A DNA stretch of 64,000 nucleotides from Streptomyces sp. CB02009 (GCF_001905825.1 NZ_LIVV01000012.1:74268-138267), one strand, 5' to 3'. Counted from the first letter of the stretch, positions 1-8,965 are shown. Translations and numbers: made by a program. The notes: generated from the sequence alone by a model not told the origin.

Positions 1-39
1 CGAAGTCCGGGCCGGCGGTTCTCGGGCGTGCGGACGCGG

Positions 40-867
40 TCAGGGGGCGGTGGTGATGACGGTGACGCCTTCGAGGCGGGCGGTCGTGCCGCTGCCCCCG
101 CCCCCGTAGCCGACGACCTTGGGGCCGTCGCCGTTGTCGCTGCCCAAGGCATAGGTGACCGAGGCGGTGGCCGACTGGGTGTACAGATCGGCGTCGTTGG
201 CGGGATTGTGGAACGTGACCGAGTGGTGGTTCCCGCTGTCGCCACGAACCCCCACGACGGTGAGCGCATGGCCGCCGACCCGGTCGCCCTCCGCGTCGTA
301 GAACCCGACGGAGGCGTTCATGACGTCCCGTCCGCCCCGGGTGAGTTCGACCATGAGCCGGCTCACGTTGTCCTCGTCGTCGAGCTCGATGTAGTCCGCC
401 TCGAGCTGGTCTTCGTAGCCCTTCGACTCGATCAGGTCATTGATGCCGTCGACCGTGTGCTGGTGGCTGGTCCCACCGGAAGGGTCGGTCTCGGCGAGGT
501 TCCCCATGCGGCTCAGCTTGGCCGTCACCTCGTTGTAGTTCACCGGGTCGTTCGCCGTCGGGTCGAAGTCCCCCGCCAGCAGGTTGGGGTAGCCGTGCTT
601 GTCCAGGTAGAACATCTGATTCAGCGCGGCCGTGGGCGCACAGTAGTTCGCCCCGTTCTCCGGCAGCCCGGCCCGGCGCTGGTCGATGTCCGGCATGCCG
701 CACACGTTGTACGACCAGGAACTTCCGTTGTCGCTGGCACCGGATATGCACAACGGGGTTCCGACGGCCTGGGCCGGAGCCGCCGTGAGCACCGCCCCGG
801 TGGCGGCGATGGCCAGCAACGCCAGATGGGTGGCGGCCTTGCGCGCCGATATGCCACGCATTGTCAT
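40..867 (-). CDS. Secreted cysteine-protease-like protein (papain/C39-like fold)
   Basis: 275-residue exported protein. The ATG at 867 was chosen because GGGAGGG lies just upstream and a Sec signal peptide follows (basic start, hydrophobic residues about 14-30, cleavage near APAQA-V). A possible catalytic set is visible: Cys76 in NYCAPTA, His200 in GGHALTVVGV and Asn221 in FHNPAND, the Cys-His-Asn order of papain-like and C39-like peptidases. Activity is inferred, not shown. Two relatives lie in this window: a 3' fragment at 35354-35689 and a full-length copy at 40680-41519 in which the Cys segment is scrambled. A TGAGTA-type inverted repeat lies 89 bp upstream, as it does for the 40680 copy. 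Confidence 0.8.
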   Translation of the reverse strand: MTMRGISARKAATHLALLAIAATGAVLTAAPAQAVGTPLCISGASDNGSSWSYNVCGMPDIDQRRAGLPENGANYCAPTAALNQMFYLDKHGYPNLLAGDFDPTANDPVNYNEVTAKLSRMGNLAETDPSGGTSHQHTVDGINDLIESKGYEDQLEADYIELDDEDNVSRLMVELTRGGRDVMNASVGFYDAEGDRVGGHALTVVGVRGDSGNHHSVTFHNPANDADLYTQSATASVTYALGSDNGDGPKVVGYGGGGSGTTARLEGVTVITTAP

Positions 868-955
868 GAGTTCCCTCCCTGGTGAGACACCGGCGCTTCC
901 GGAACCGTGCGCTTCGGTGAGGGCTCGATTCTGGCGGGAAAGAGTCTGGCGCACG

Positions 956-972
956 TGAGTAGGCAGTGCTCC
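956..972. promoter_or_regulatory. TGAGTA-N5-TGCTCC inverted repeat (recurrent motif, site 1)
   Basis: Half-sites TGAGTA and TGCTCC with a 5-bp spacer, 89 bp upstream of the secreted protease-like gene that starts at 867. Member of the recurrent motif described in the findings. Confidence 0.55.
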
Positions 973-1074
973 GACTTTCCCTTTCTGTAGGGCAAGTTGT
1001 CCGAACTGATAGTTAAAGCGGCATACGCTCGTGTACAAAGATGGGCGCGTGCCTGTCGCGCGGTGCTACCGGGT

Positions 1075-2709
1075 TCAGCGGCGGGGCGTCTCGGCGGGTC
1101 GGATGTCGGCCGCCAACCGAGTGACCATCGCCCGGGGATCCTCACCCACAACAGGGGTGAGCCGTGCGGCGGCCGCCGGGCGCCCCCGCGCGGGCGGCTC
1201 CTCGGCGAACAGGGCTACTCCGAGAGCGAGTTCGTCCGCCCAGCTGGTCGACCAGGCCGTGCGGTCACCGGCACCGCCGGTGTGCGTCGCGACGGGGCCG
1301 TCGACGGGCGCTTCCCCACCGCCGGACTCCCTCGCCGGGGCCGGACGTGCCTGGTAGAGGGTCTTTCCACCCCGCGTGATCCTGGCGATCGTGTACGGAG
1401 TGGTGTACCGGCCGCCGGCGGCCTCAGCGGCGTAGGCGGCGGTCACCTCGACGGGGGTGGCTGTCGGCTTGCGGCGCAGGGCGTCCAGCGGTGGTCGCGA
1501 CAGGCCGACGGAGAGGGCGTCGAGGACCGTACCGGTCTCAACGGCGCCGCTGAGCGCGTCGTTGAAGGGCTGGCGGGCGTAGTCGGAGCCGCCGTACAGC
1601 GCACGGATCGCCCCGTCACCCGGGACGACCCCGACGACCGACGTGTGGAGCCGGGCCTTGACCGGCGCCCGCCGCGCGGGGCCGGAGTCGATGCTCCTGG
1701 CCTGGACGGCCTGGGTCGCGCGGTCCTGCAGCGCGAGGTCGAAAGTGGTGTGCACCCGGTAGCCGCCGCGGGCGAGTTCCTCCGGACTGATGTGTAACCG
1801 GTCGGCGGCTTCGGCCGCCGCCACGTCCAGCAGGTACTGTCGCTGGCCCTCCGTCTTGCCCGACGGGTAGAAGCGGAACGCCGGGAACACCGCCCCGGCC
1901 CGCTCCGCAGCCGTCAGGGTGCCGTTGAGCACCATGCCGTCCAGTACCCAGGCCCATCGTCGCCGGAGCGTGGTGGTGACGTCCCTGTCGCCTCCGGCCC
2001 GCTCGTAGTACGAGGGGAGATTGATGATGGCGGCGAGGGCCGCTCCTTCTTCGAGACTGAGCCGGTCGGCGCTCACTCCGAAATAGTTACGGGCGGCGGA
2101 CTCGATTCCGGCCGCACCGCGGCCGAAGTACACGGTGTTCAGATAGCCCTCGAGGATCTCGTCCTTGGAGCGGGTCCGGTCCATCTTGACGGCGATCATC
2201 GCCTCCCGGGCCTTCCGGGAGAAGGACTGCTCGGGGGTGAGCAGGGCGTTCTTGACGTACTGCTGGGTGATGGTGGAGCCCCCCTGCCGAGCGCCGCCGC
2301 TCACCCCTGCCCACGCCGCGCGGGCGATGGAGCTGGGTGCGATGCCCGAATCGGTGCGGAACGAGCGGTTCTCCGCGGCGATCACGGCTTCCTGTACATG
2401 CCGGGGCACGCGTGACAACGGCACTTCCTGCCGGTCCACCGGGCCCCGGCGTCCCACGTAGTCCCCGCGGTCGTCGAGGAAGACCGTGCTCTGCACCACC
2501 GCTTCCGGGTGCGGGGCCGGGATGTCCACCATGGCGTACGCGCCCGAGACCGCCCCGCACACGCCCGTGGTTAGTGTCACCAGGAGCCAGGCCGTCCGAC
2601 GCAGCCATCGCCGCTTGCGCCTGCCCGGAGGAACCGCTTGCGCGCGCGCACGACGATGACTTCGCCGGCGATGTGGTCGTAGCGGGAACGGGAGGGGGAA
2701 CTTCGGCAT
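1075..2709 (-). CDS. Class A PBP-like peptidoglycan glycosyltransferase with eroded transpeptidase domain
   Basis: About 544 residues from the ATG at 2709. A very basic cytoplasmic N-terminus and one membrane segment (about 38-60) lead into a GT51 glycosyltransferase domain with catalytic-type Glu113 (AAENRSF), GGSTITQQ at 143-150 and the YLNTVYFGRGAAGIE region, so lipid II polymerisation is likely. The transpeptidase domain is degenerate. Usual class A PBPs have SxxK, SxN and KTG boxes; here the sequence runs from SGAVETGTVL straight to a C-terminal remnant and the KTG position reads HTG. The protein is therefore probably glycosyltransferase-only. Its length is below that of bifunctional PBPs. 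A leucine in ADRLHIS (about 1795) is a TTA codon, so translation may depend on the bldA tRNA. A longer start at 2829 is open but looks less likely. Confidence 0.85.
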   Translation of the reverse strand: MPKFPLPFPLRPHRRRSHRRARAQAVPPGRRKRRWLRRTAWLLVTLTTGVCGAVSGAYAMVDIPAPHPEAVVQSTVFLDDRGDYVGRRGPVDRQEVPLSRVPRHVQEAVIAAENRSFRTDSGIAPSSIARAAWAGVSGGARQGGSTITQQYVKNALLTPEQSFSRKAREAMIAVKMDRTRSKDEILEGYLNTVYFGRGAAGIESAARNYFGVSADRLSLEEGAALAAIINLPSYYERAGGDRDVTTTLRRRWAWVLDGMVLNGTLTAAERAGAVFPAFRFYPSGKTEGQRQYLLDVAAAEAADRLHISPEELARGGYRVHTTFDLALQDRATQAVQARSIDSGPARRAPVKARLHTSVVGVVPGDGAIRALYGGSDYARQPFNDALSGAVETGTVLDALSVGLSRPPLDALRRKPTATPVEVTAAYAAEAAGGRYTTPYTIARITRGGKTLYQARPAPARESGGGEAPVDGPVATHTGGAGDRTAWSTSWADELALGVALFAEEPPARGRPAAAARLTPVVGEDPRAMVTRLAADIRPAETPRR

Positions 2710-2811
2710 CGGGACTCTCGGTGGAAGGGAGAGCGGGGACCGGGCGCCCCGCCCGGGACGGCGGGCACCGCTACCCGGAGACGGGCGGTGCCGGGGGCTG
2801 CCCGTCTCCGG

Positions 2812-3271
2812 CAGGGCGGGTCCCCGCACCGGGTGTGGTCAGGGGAGGGTGAGGGTGGCGATGGTGTGGCCGGCGGCGTCGAGGACGGTGACGCTCTTGA
2901 CGAAGTTGTGCTTGCCGTCGTTGTTTTTGGTGCCGGTGGGGAGGGGGCTGGTGGCGTACCAGGCGCCCCAGCCGGGGTGGCCGGCGAGGCTGACGACGTT
3001 GCCGTGGACGGTTCTCTTGTCGGTGACGATGCGGACGGTGGTGGCGTCGCCCTTGCCGTGGAAGACGCCGGAGAGGAAGTAGGTGTCGTCGGCGGGCTCG
3101 GTCTGGAGGTTGACTCCGGGGCGGCTCATGTCGAGGTTGCCGTCGGTGACGCTGCGGAACTGGTCGGCCTGGGTGGGGGTGGACCAGTGCTTGCCGTCCT
3201 TGGTGAGCCAGAGCGACACCTTGGGGGCTGCCTGCACCCGCTCACCCGGCGCCACCACCCGCGCCGAAGCC
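2812..3271. repeat. 460-bp direct repeat, copy 1
   Basis: Matches 4118-4577 at a constant offset of 1306 bp with no indel and about ten mismatches by eye, so roughly 98% identity. It covers the outer domain of the anti-sigma-like gene plus about 27 bp after its stop. Identity ends sharply at both sides, as expected for duplication or gene conversion. Confidence 0.95.
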
Positions 3272-3507
3272 GCCGGTGAGGCGGGCTGCCCGATCGTCTC
3301 CGGTACCGGGGAGGCGAAGCGGACGGCGGTCGCCGCACAGGTGACCAGCAGCAGTCCACAGACGGAGGAGAGCACGGTAGTGCGGCGTCTCCGCCGTCGT
3401 CGGCCCGCCTTCTCGATTGCGGCCAGCGGTACGGGAGAGGGTGTGATGTGTCTGGCGGCCTCGGTGAAGATCCGGCGGAGCTGCACGCTGTCGGGCTGGG
3501 GACTCAT
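2839..3507 (-). CDS. Membrane-anchored anti-sigma-like partner of the adjacent SigE-type sigma factor
   Basis: 222 residues. The short N-terminal region (1-36) is probably cytoplasmic; a run of arginines (about 37-42) precedes a single membrane helix (about 44-63) and an extracellular domain of roughly 150 residues. The ATG overlaps the sigma stop by 4 bp (ATGA), so the two genes should be co-translated. The layout of a short inside part, one helix and an outer domain right after a sigma gene suggests an anti-sigma or sensor role, but I see no zinc-binding HxxxCxxC motif, so this is inferred from position. The outer domain is almost identical to the secreted protein at 4145-4723 and resembles the partner at 43167-43820 (both share A-GER near the start and LATLT or IATLT at the end). 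Confidence 0.75.
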   Translation of the reverse strand: MSPQPDSVQLRRIFTEAARHITPSPVPLAAIEKAGRRRRRRRTTVLSSVCGLLLVTCAATAVRFASPVPETIGQPASPAASARVVAPGERVQAAPKVSLWLTKDGKHWSTPTQADQFRSVTDGNLDMSRPGVNLQTEPADDTYFLSGVFHGKGDATTVRIVTDKRTVHGNVVSLAGHPGWGAWYATSPLPTGTKNNDGKHNFVKSVTVLDAAGHTIATLTLP

Positions 3508-4028
3508 CTGCGGGCTCCGGTGGGGAGGACGTCGGAAGCGAGGGCGGGATGGTCGCGCAGGGCCGCGAGCCCCCGGCGGGCGTGGGTCTTGACCGTGCCC
3601 AGCGAGCAGTTCAACGCCGTGGCGATCTCCTGGTCGCTCATGTCCTCGAAGTAGCGCAGCACCATCACGGTGCGCTGGCGGTCCGGCAGCGCACCGAGTG
3701 CTGTGGTGAGGGCCGCCCGTTCCTCCATGGCCTCGGCGTGGCCGCCGTGCGTACGGTGCACCATCTCGGGGAGGAAGGGCATGAGCAGGTGGGCCACGCG
3801 CTTCCTGCGGACACGGTTGATGTTGTTGTTTATCAGCGCTCTGCGGAAGTAGGCGAACGCCTCGTCGGCGGGGATGCGCGACCAGCGGGCGTACGCCTTG
3901 GCCAGGGTGGTCTGCACCAGATCCTCGGCCTCGTGGAAGTCGCCGGTCAGCATGTGCGCCGTGCGCACCAGACGGGGCCAGGCCGCCGCGGCAAACTCGG
4001 CGAACGCGACACGGCTGTCGTCCGTCAC
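3504..4028 (-). CDS. ECF sigma factor, SigE family (sigma-70 regions 2 and 4)
   Basis: 174 residues. Region 2 is seen in the LVRTAHMLTGDFHEAEDLVQ stretch and region 4 in LPDRQRTVMVLRYFEDMSDQ followed by the helix-turn-helix EIATALNCSLGTVKTHARRG. This is the layout of the SigE-type sigma-70 proteins common in Streptomyces. It directs RNA polymerase to a set of promoters not identifiable here. The gene lies upstream of, and overlaps by 4 bp, its anti-sigma-like partner, and sits between the two copies of the 460-bp repeat, so recombination between them would remove it. Confidence 0.9.
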   Translation of the reverse strand: MTDDSRVAFAEFAAAAWPRLVRTAHMLTGDFHEAEDLVQTTLAKAYARWSRIPADEAFAYFRRALINNNINRVRRKRVAHLLMPFLPEMVHRTHGGHAEAMEERAALTTALGALPDRQRTVMVLRYFEDMSDQEIATALNCSLGTVKTHARRGLAALRDHPALASDVLPTGARR

Positions 4029-4117
4029 TGCGGGTCGTTCCCCCGGAAGATGGATGTGGTCGTCGAGGCGGGACGGGGTCCGGACGTGCGGACCCCGTCC
4101 CGGGGCGGTGCGGGGTT

Positions 4118-4577
4118 CAGGGCGGGTCCCCGCACCGGGTGTGGTCAGGGGAGGGTGAGGGTGGCGATGGTGTGGCCGGCGGCGTCGAGGACGGTGACGC
4201 TCTTGACGAGGTTGTGCTTGCCGTCGTTGTTTTTGGTGCCGGTGGGGAGGGGGCTGGTGGCGTACCAGGCGCCCCAGCCGGGGTGGCCGGCGAGGCTGAC
4301 GACGTTGCCGTGGACGGTTCCGTTGTCGGTGACGATGCGGACGGTGGTGGCGTCGCCCTTGCCGTGGAAGACGCCGGAGAGAAGGTACGCGTCGTCGACG
4401 GGTTCGGTCTGGAGGCTGACTCCGGGGCGGCTCATGTCGAGGTTGCCGTCGGTGACGCTGCGGAACTGGTCGGCCTGGGTGGGGGTGGACCAGTGCTTGC
4501 CGTCCTTGGTGAGCCAGAGCGACACCTTGGGGGCTGCCTGCACCCGCTCACCCGGCGCCACCACCCGCGCCGAAGCC
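4118..4577. repeat. 460-bp direct repeat, copy 2
   Basis: Partner of 2812-3271. It covers the C-terminal domain of the secreted protein at 4145-4723 and the sequence just after its stop. Confidence 0.95.
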
Positions 4578-4723
4578 TTGGAAGCCTCCGGCGACACCGA
4601 CGCCGCCTGGTCGGCGGACACGGTCGCCTGGCCGGCCGAAACGAAAGCGTGCGCCATCGTCGGCACCCCCACCACCGCGGCCGCGAGGGCGATGGCCGCC
4701 GTGTACTTCTTGATCCGGGTCAT
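4145..4723 (-). CDS. Secreted protein carrying the anti-sigma-like outer domain
   Basis: 192 residues. A Sec signal peptide (MTRIKKYTAAIALAAAVVG onward, cleavage near TMAHA-F) and a short linker precede a domain of about 147 residues that differs at only a few positions from the outer domain of the membrane protein at 2839-3507. It lies directly upstream of the sigma gene on the same strand. The arrangement suggests a soluble form that could compete for the same extracellular ligand or partner as the membrane-bound protein. That role is inference. No catalytic motif was recognised. Confidence 0.8.
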   Translation of the reverse strand: MTRIKKYTAAIALAAAVVGVPTMAHAFVSAGQATVSADQAASVSPEASKASARVVAPGERVQAAPKVSLWLTKDGKHWSTPTQADQFRSVTDGNLDMSRPGVSLQTEPVDDAYLLSGVFHGKGDATTVRIVTDNGTVHGNVVSLAGHPGWGAWYATSPLPTGTKNNDGKHNLVKSVTVLDAAGHTIATLTLP

Positions 4724-4918
4724 GGACGAAACTCCTTGCGGATGGGATCGATCAGGGTGAAGGGCGCCTCTTCATCCACCTAAACCCGCTTTACCCAGCA
4801 TCTGGATGACACGGATCCCGATCTTTTCCGCGGCGGCGCGGACGGGCTGTCGGGCGGTGACCCGTGATCGTGGCCCGTCCGTCCGCCCGCCCGCCTCCGG
4901 CCGTTCGGCACACTCCTG

Positions 4919-5809
4919 TCACAGGCGCGCGGGATCGGCGCAGGTCGGCGAGGGGGCCACCGCCGTGCTCTCCGAGTGCCGAGACAGGAGCAGGATGCCC
5001 CGTGTGACCACGGCACCGGCGACGAGTGCGCACAGGAGCCCCAGGAGACGGCCGCGGAAGTGCTCTCCCAGCAGCAGCAGACCGACGGCGGCGGCGACCG
5101 TGGGGTTGGTGATCGTCTGAACGGCCAGCGGAACCCCCAGCCCGCCGCTGCGATAGGCGGCCTGGATGAGCACGAGGCCCGCCACGGAGAGGAGGGCGGT
5201 GGCGGCGATGCTCACCAAGATGTAGAACCCGGGGAGGTTCTGCCGGTCCGTGAGGTCGACGGCCAGCGTCTGACTGAGGACGGACGCCCCCGCGAAGGCG
5301 ATTCCCGAAGCCGCGGCGTAACGGAAGGCGCCCCCCTTCCGGGAGGGTGCCGCCAGGGTCAGCGCCACGATCGAGAACAGGCAGAGGCCGATGACCAGAC
5401 GGAGTTCGGGCCGGGTCAGCGTCTCGACGACAGGGGCGGGTTCCGTGGTGAGGAACAGCCCGACGAGGCCGATCGACGTCAGGGCCGCGCCCCGCCGTTC
5501 GGCGGGCCGGATCGCTTCGCCGCCCAGCAGGGCACGCAGGGGGAGGACGAGGACCAACGTCAGGGTGCCGATGAGCTGCACCATGGTCAGTGAGCCGAAC
5601 CGCAGGGCGACGACGTGGAGCACGCCCCCCAGAGAGTTCAGCGCCACACCACGCCACAGCGATCCGGCCCTGACGGCGCGGCGGAGGGCGCTGAGTTGTT
5701 CCTCCGTCGCGTCCGTGCGGGCCGCTGCTTTTTCCTGGCTGATCGCCGCGAGGGCGTAGCAGAGGGTCGAGGCCACGGCGGAGGTGACGGAGACGAGAGT
5801 GTCGCTCAT
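4919..5809 (-). CDS. DMT/EamA-type multi-pass membrane transporter
   Basis: 296 residues with about ten hydrophobic segments in two similar halves, for example the LTLVLVLPLRALLGGE and AAAVGLLLLGEHFRG regions, each ending in the EHF/GE-type turn typical of drug/metabolite (EamA-like) transporters. The substrate cannot be told. Single gene, starting at the ATG at 5809 with no close upstream partner. A weak TGAGTA-type site lies 107 bp upstream. Confidence 0.75.
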   Translation of the reverse strand: MSDTLVSVTSAVASTLCYALAAISQEKAAARTDATEEQLSALRRAVRAGSLWRGVALNSLGGVLHVVALRFGSLTMVQLIGTLTLVLVLPLRALLGGEAIRPAERRGAALTSIGLVGLFLTTEPAPVVETLTRPELRLVIGLCLFSIVALTLAAPSRKGGAFRYAAASGIAFAGASVLSQTLAVDLTDRQNLPGFYILVSIAATALLSVAGLVLIQAAYRSGGLGVPLAVQTITNPTVAAAVGLLLLGEHFRGRLLGLLCALVAGAVVTRGILLLSRHSESTAVAPSPTCADPARL

Positions 5810-5915
5810 GGCGGAACTCCGCAGGGGAGAAGTACGGGACGGTGGGGCCGGGGCGTTCGGGAGAAGGAGGAACGGCGGCAGGTGTCATGGTGACGCGAGT
5901 TCTTCGCGGGAAGGT

Positions 5916-5932
5916 AGGCAATTGCTACTTAG
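5916..5932. promoter_or_regulatory. Weak TGAGTA-type repeat (site 2)
   Basis: TAGGCA-ATTGC-TACTTA. The right half is good and the left half poor. It lies 107 bp upstream of the DMT transporter start, the usual position for the motif. Confidence 0.3.
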
Positions 5933-6032
5933 CCGTGACTTCCGGAGGGCAGGACGGGGGAGTGACGCCCTTTTCCTGAGCCGTTCGCGGAATCGTCCGG
6001 AAGGCCGGAGAACACCATCCGGCGGAAGCCTC

Positions 6033-6054
6033 GTGAGGAAATGGGATTCCTCAC
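6033..6054. terminator. Hairpin after the nucleoside hydrolase gene
   Basis: 8-bp perfect stem GTGAGGAA/TTCCTCAC with a 6-nt loop, 24 bp beyond the stop at 6078 on the minus strand. Confidence 0.6.
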
Positions 6055-6077
6055 AGAGACACCACGGTGAGCGCCTG

Positions 6078-7048
6078 TCAGCCCTGTCGCACACTGTCGA
6101 GGAACAGCCCGACGTAGCGCTCCGCGTCGACCTTCAGGGCCACGTCCACGAGGGGGTGGCTCTCCGCGTTCCGCGCGGCGCCGTACGAGCGCGGGGCCCT
6201 ACGGCGGTCGACGATCGTCTGACCACGGGTGCGGCCCGGCGCCAGGGCCACGCTGACGGGGAGCGCACGGGTGACGAGTCCGGCCGGATCGGCGACGGCA
6301 CAGACCGCTCCGGCGTCGCCCAGTCCGCCGGCGGCCGGACCGTCGGCCTCCGGGCCGTCGAACGGCAGACGCGACAGCAACTCGCCCGCCAGCCACGTCC
6401 CGGGCTCCCAGCTCGTCCGCAGACGCCGCACCTCGTCACCCGGAACGAGGACACGCATGAACACGTCCAGGCTGTACATCGTGATGGGCACTCCGGCCGT
6501 GAGGAGGACCGCAGCCGCCTCGGGGTCGTGCCACACATTGAACTCGGCAACGGGGGTCGCGTTTCCGGTGGACACCGCACCACCCATGAAGACGATCCGC
6601 TCGATGTTCCGGGTCACCTCGGGGTGTGTGCGCAGCAGCAGGGCGATATTGGTCAGGGGTGCGGTGGGGACCAGGGTGACGGGGCGCGGGGAGGAGAGGA
6701 TCTCGCGGCGCAGGACCGCCACCGCGTTCTCCGCTGCCGCGCGACGCCGGGGTGCGGGCAACCCCAGTTCGCCCATTCCGTCGGCGCCGTGCACGTGCAG
6801 GGCCGGACGGGCCGGTTCGATCAGCGGCCGAACGGCGCCCCGCGCGACGGGGATGGCGGGCGCGCCTGCAGCGTCCAGGACCTGCAGGGTATTGCGGACC
6901 ACGTCGTCGACGTCCGCGTTGCCCGCCACGCACGTGACCGCTCTGAGATCCAGACCCGGATGCCGCACGGCGAACAACAGACCAAGGCGTCGTCGAGACC
7001 CGTGTCGCAATCCATGATGATGGGGATGGGGGTCATCCCGCTGGCCAC
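6078..7048 (-). pseudogene. Inosine-uridine-type nucleoside hydrolase, split by a frameshift
   Basis: The start reads MTPIPIIMDCDTGLDDAL (ATG at 7036), which holds the DxDxGxDD Ca2+/ribose-binding signature of nucleoside N-ribohydrolases. The rest, from LLFAVRHPGL through VTLVPTAPLTNIALLL, VFMGGAV and EFNVWHDPEAA to the end, is in another frame. The two join at about 6980 if one base is restored after GCCTTGG. With the base the protein would be about 320 residues and complete. A GTG at 7048 is preceded by AAGGAG at good spacing and may be the true start. The frameshift may be an assembly error or a real lesion. Confidence 0.8.
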
Positions 7049-7536
7049 CAGAAGTCTCCTTCGTTTCCGCACGGGATTCGCATATCCCGCACCGACGATA
7101 GAGGCCGACGGAGACAGGGACGGCACGTCCTCGGATTCTTGAGTAGCCAATACTCGTGATGCGCCACCCATGCGTGACTTTCAATGTTTCCGGACACACG
7201 AGTGAGTGTCCCGGGGCGCGATGGGTTTCTCGTTCTTCCCCCCCAGAGCCGGGAAACCCACCGCCACCGTTGTGTTCGTGCGGCTCGCGTTCAGGGGGTG
7301 CACGAGAGCGGCACGGCGCTTCCCCGGTCCGCTCACGGTGAGCCGCCGCCCAGGTCGGTCCCGCCCTGACCCGAGACGTTCTTCCACAGGACGGGCTCAG
7401 GAGCGGAATCCGGTACGGGGACCCGTCGGGCGTCGCATCCCCACGGTGCGCCGCACCTTCCCGAGGTCACGTCGTGCGCCGGGCGCGGCTTGACACATCG
7501 TTCCCGTAGGACGGGACCCGACGGAAGACATACACG
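7049..7536. other. Intergenic region between nucleoside hydrolase and D,D-carboxypeptidase
   Basis: 488 bp with no convincing gene. It holds site 3 of the recurrent repeat (7140-7156), an imperfect inverted repeat GGGTTTC...GAAACCC around 7224-7260, and a TTGACA hexamer at 7489-7494 that may be a -35 element for the downstream gene, although no matching -10 is obvious. Confidence 0.5.
7140..7156. promoter_or_regulatory. TGAGTA-N5-TACTCG inverted repeat (site 3)
   Basis: Near-perfect copy. The left flank extends it to CTTGAGT, matching the HAIR half-site. It lies 92 bp upstream of the nucleoside hydrolase GTG at 7048. Confidence 0.65.
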
Positions 7537-8883
7537 GTGCAGCACAATCCCCCCACCACCCCGGCGAGCCCTGGGACCGCTGACGGCGAGCCCTTCTCCT
7601 CCGCTTCCCGACCCCCGGAAGCCGTGACGGATCCCAAACCCGCCCCCCGACGGCGGATGCCGCCGAGGCGCGCCGCAAGGCTGCGGCGCCGGGCGGGCGG
7701 GATGACCCTCCTACTCCTCGGCGCGCTCGTCACGGTCCAGGCGGTCCGCCCGCTGCCGCAGAACGAGTTCATCCCCACGTACGACACCGGGCACACCTTC
7801 GCCGGCGGTGCACCTGAACTCCCCTGGCCGGGCGAAGGACAAGCGGCCGTCGACGTGGAAGGCATCGGGGTCATGGGAGTCCGGGGCGAGGGACGACCCC
7901 GGCCGATCGCCAGCGTGGCGAAGACCATGACCGCCTACGTGATCCTCCGGGAGCACCCCGTCGAGGGCGACGAGGAGGGTGCGCGCATCGAGGTGGACCG
8001 ACGGGCCGAGGAGCAGTCCCACGCGGCGGACGAGTCGACGGTGCCCCTGACGGCGGGGCAGACCTTCACCGAGAAGCAGCTGTTGCAGCTTCTCATGATC
8101 CCGTCGGGCAACAACGTCGCCCGACTGCTGGCGCGTTGGGATGCCGGGTCCGAGGACGCGTTCGTGCGGAAGATGAACGACGCGGCCCGGGAACTGGGCA
8201 TGACGGAGAGCACGTACACCGATCCCAGCGGACTGGATCCGGCGACCGTCTCCACCTCGCTCGACCAGCTGAAGCTGGCGAAGGCTGCCCTTCGGAGCCC
8301 CGTGCTCCAGGAGATCGTCGACACGCCGCAGATCGAAGTCCCAGGTGTGACGGGAACGATCTACAACAACAACCGTGCCCTGCTCGAACCTGGTGTGGAC
8401 GGTGTCAAGACGGGATCCTCCACCCCGGCGGGGGGCAACCTGCTCTGGTCGGCGCGCACCGTGGTCGACGGAAGAAGCCACCGCATCGTCGGGGCGGTCT
8501 TCGGAATCCGCTCGGGAGGCACCCTCCACCAGAAGCTTCAGAAGGCGATCGACGACAGCGCGACGCTCATCCGGGCGGCGCGGAGCGCCATCCGCTCCGA
8601 GACCGTGATCGAGGAAGGGGAGGTCGTGGGATACGTGCACGACGGGTTGGGCGGCCGTGCCCCGGTCGTCGCGGTCGACGAGCTGAAGGGATCGGGTTGG
8701 GCGGGTCTGCGGACCCGGATCGGACTGACGGGCGCCGTCGCGCTGCCCCGCTCCGCGCCCGACGGAACCCTGGTGGGAAAGGCCGTCGCCGGTGAGGGAA
8801 CGGGCAGCACCTCTGTGCCCTTGGCGCTGCGCGGGACCATGGAAGAGCCCGGTCTGCTGAAGCGGCTGCTGCGCCTGTGGTGA
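7537..8883 (+). CDS. D-alanyl-D-alanine carboxypeptidase (low-molecular-weight PBP)
   Basis: 448 residues from a GTG. The proline-rich, basic N-terminus (1-54) precedes one membrane segment (about 56-70) and an S11-type penicillin-binding domain with all three active-site boxes: S126-V-A-K129, S190-G-N192 and K291-T-G293. It should trim the terminal D-Ala from pentapeptide stems outside the membrane, adjusting cross-linking. Anchoring is by the N-terminal helix rather than the C-terminal amphipathic helix of E. coli PBP5. A strong hairpin terminator follows at 8926. Confidence 0.9.
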   Translation: MQHNPPTTPASPGTADGEPFSSASRPPEAVTDPKPAPRRRMPPRRAARLRRRAGGMTLLLLGALVTVQAVRPLPQNEFIPTYDTGHTFAGGAPELPWPGEGQAAVDVEGIGVMGVRGEGRPRPIASVAKTMTAYVILREHPVEGDEEGARIEVDRRAEEQSHAADESTVPLTAGQTFTEKQLLQLLMIPSGNNVARLLARWDAGSEDAFVRKMNDAARELGMTESTYTDPSGLDPATVSTSLDQLKLAKAALRSPVLQEIVDTPQIEVPGVTGTIYNNNRALLEPGVDGVKTGSSTPAGGNLLWSARTVVDGRSHRIVGAVFGIRSGGTLHQKLQKAIDDSATLIRAARSAIRSETVIEEGEVVGYVHDGLGGRAPVVAVDELKGSGWAGLRTRIGLTGAVALPRSAPDGTLVGKAVAGEGTGSTSVPLALRGTMEEPGLLKRLLRLW

Positions 8884-8925
8884 GCGCGGTCCAGTGACCC
8901 GCAGGTGGACCTGTGACAGATGGAC

Positions 8926-8958
8926 CCGGGATCCGGGGGGCGGGCCCCCGGATCCCGG
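8926..8958. terminator. Bidirectional hairpin between convergent genes
   Basis: Perfect 14-bp stem (CCGGGATCCGGGGG and its complement) with a 5-nt loop, between the carboxypeptidase (+) and ceramidase (-) stops. Confidence 0.85.
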
Positions 8959-8965
8959 TGCGGCG

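Noticed and set aside
28..885. Long plus-strand ORF opposite the first gene
   Set aside because: Opposite-strand frame of a gene with signal peptide and conserved motifs; typical high-GC shadow.
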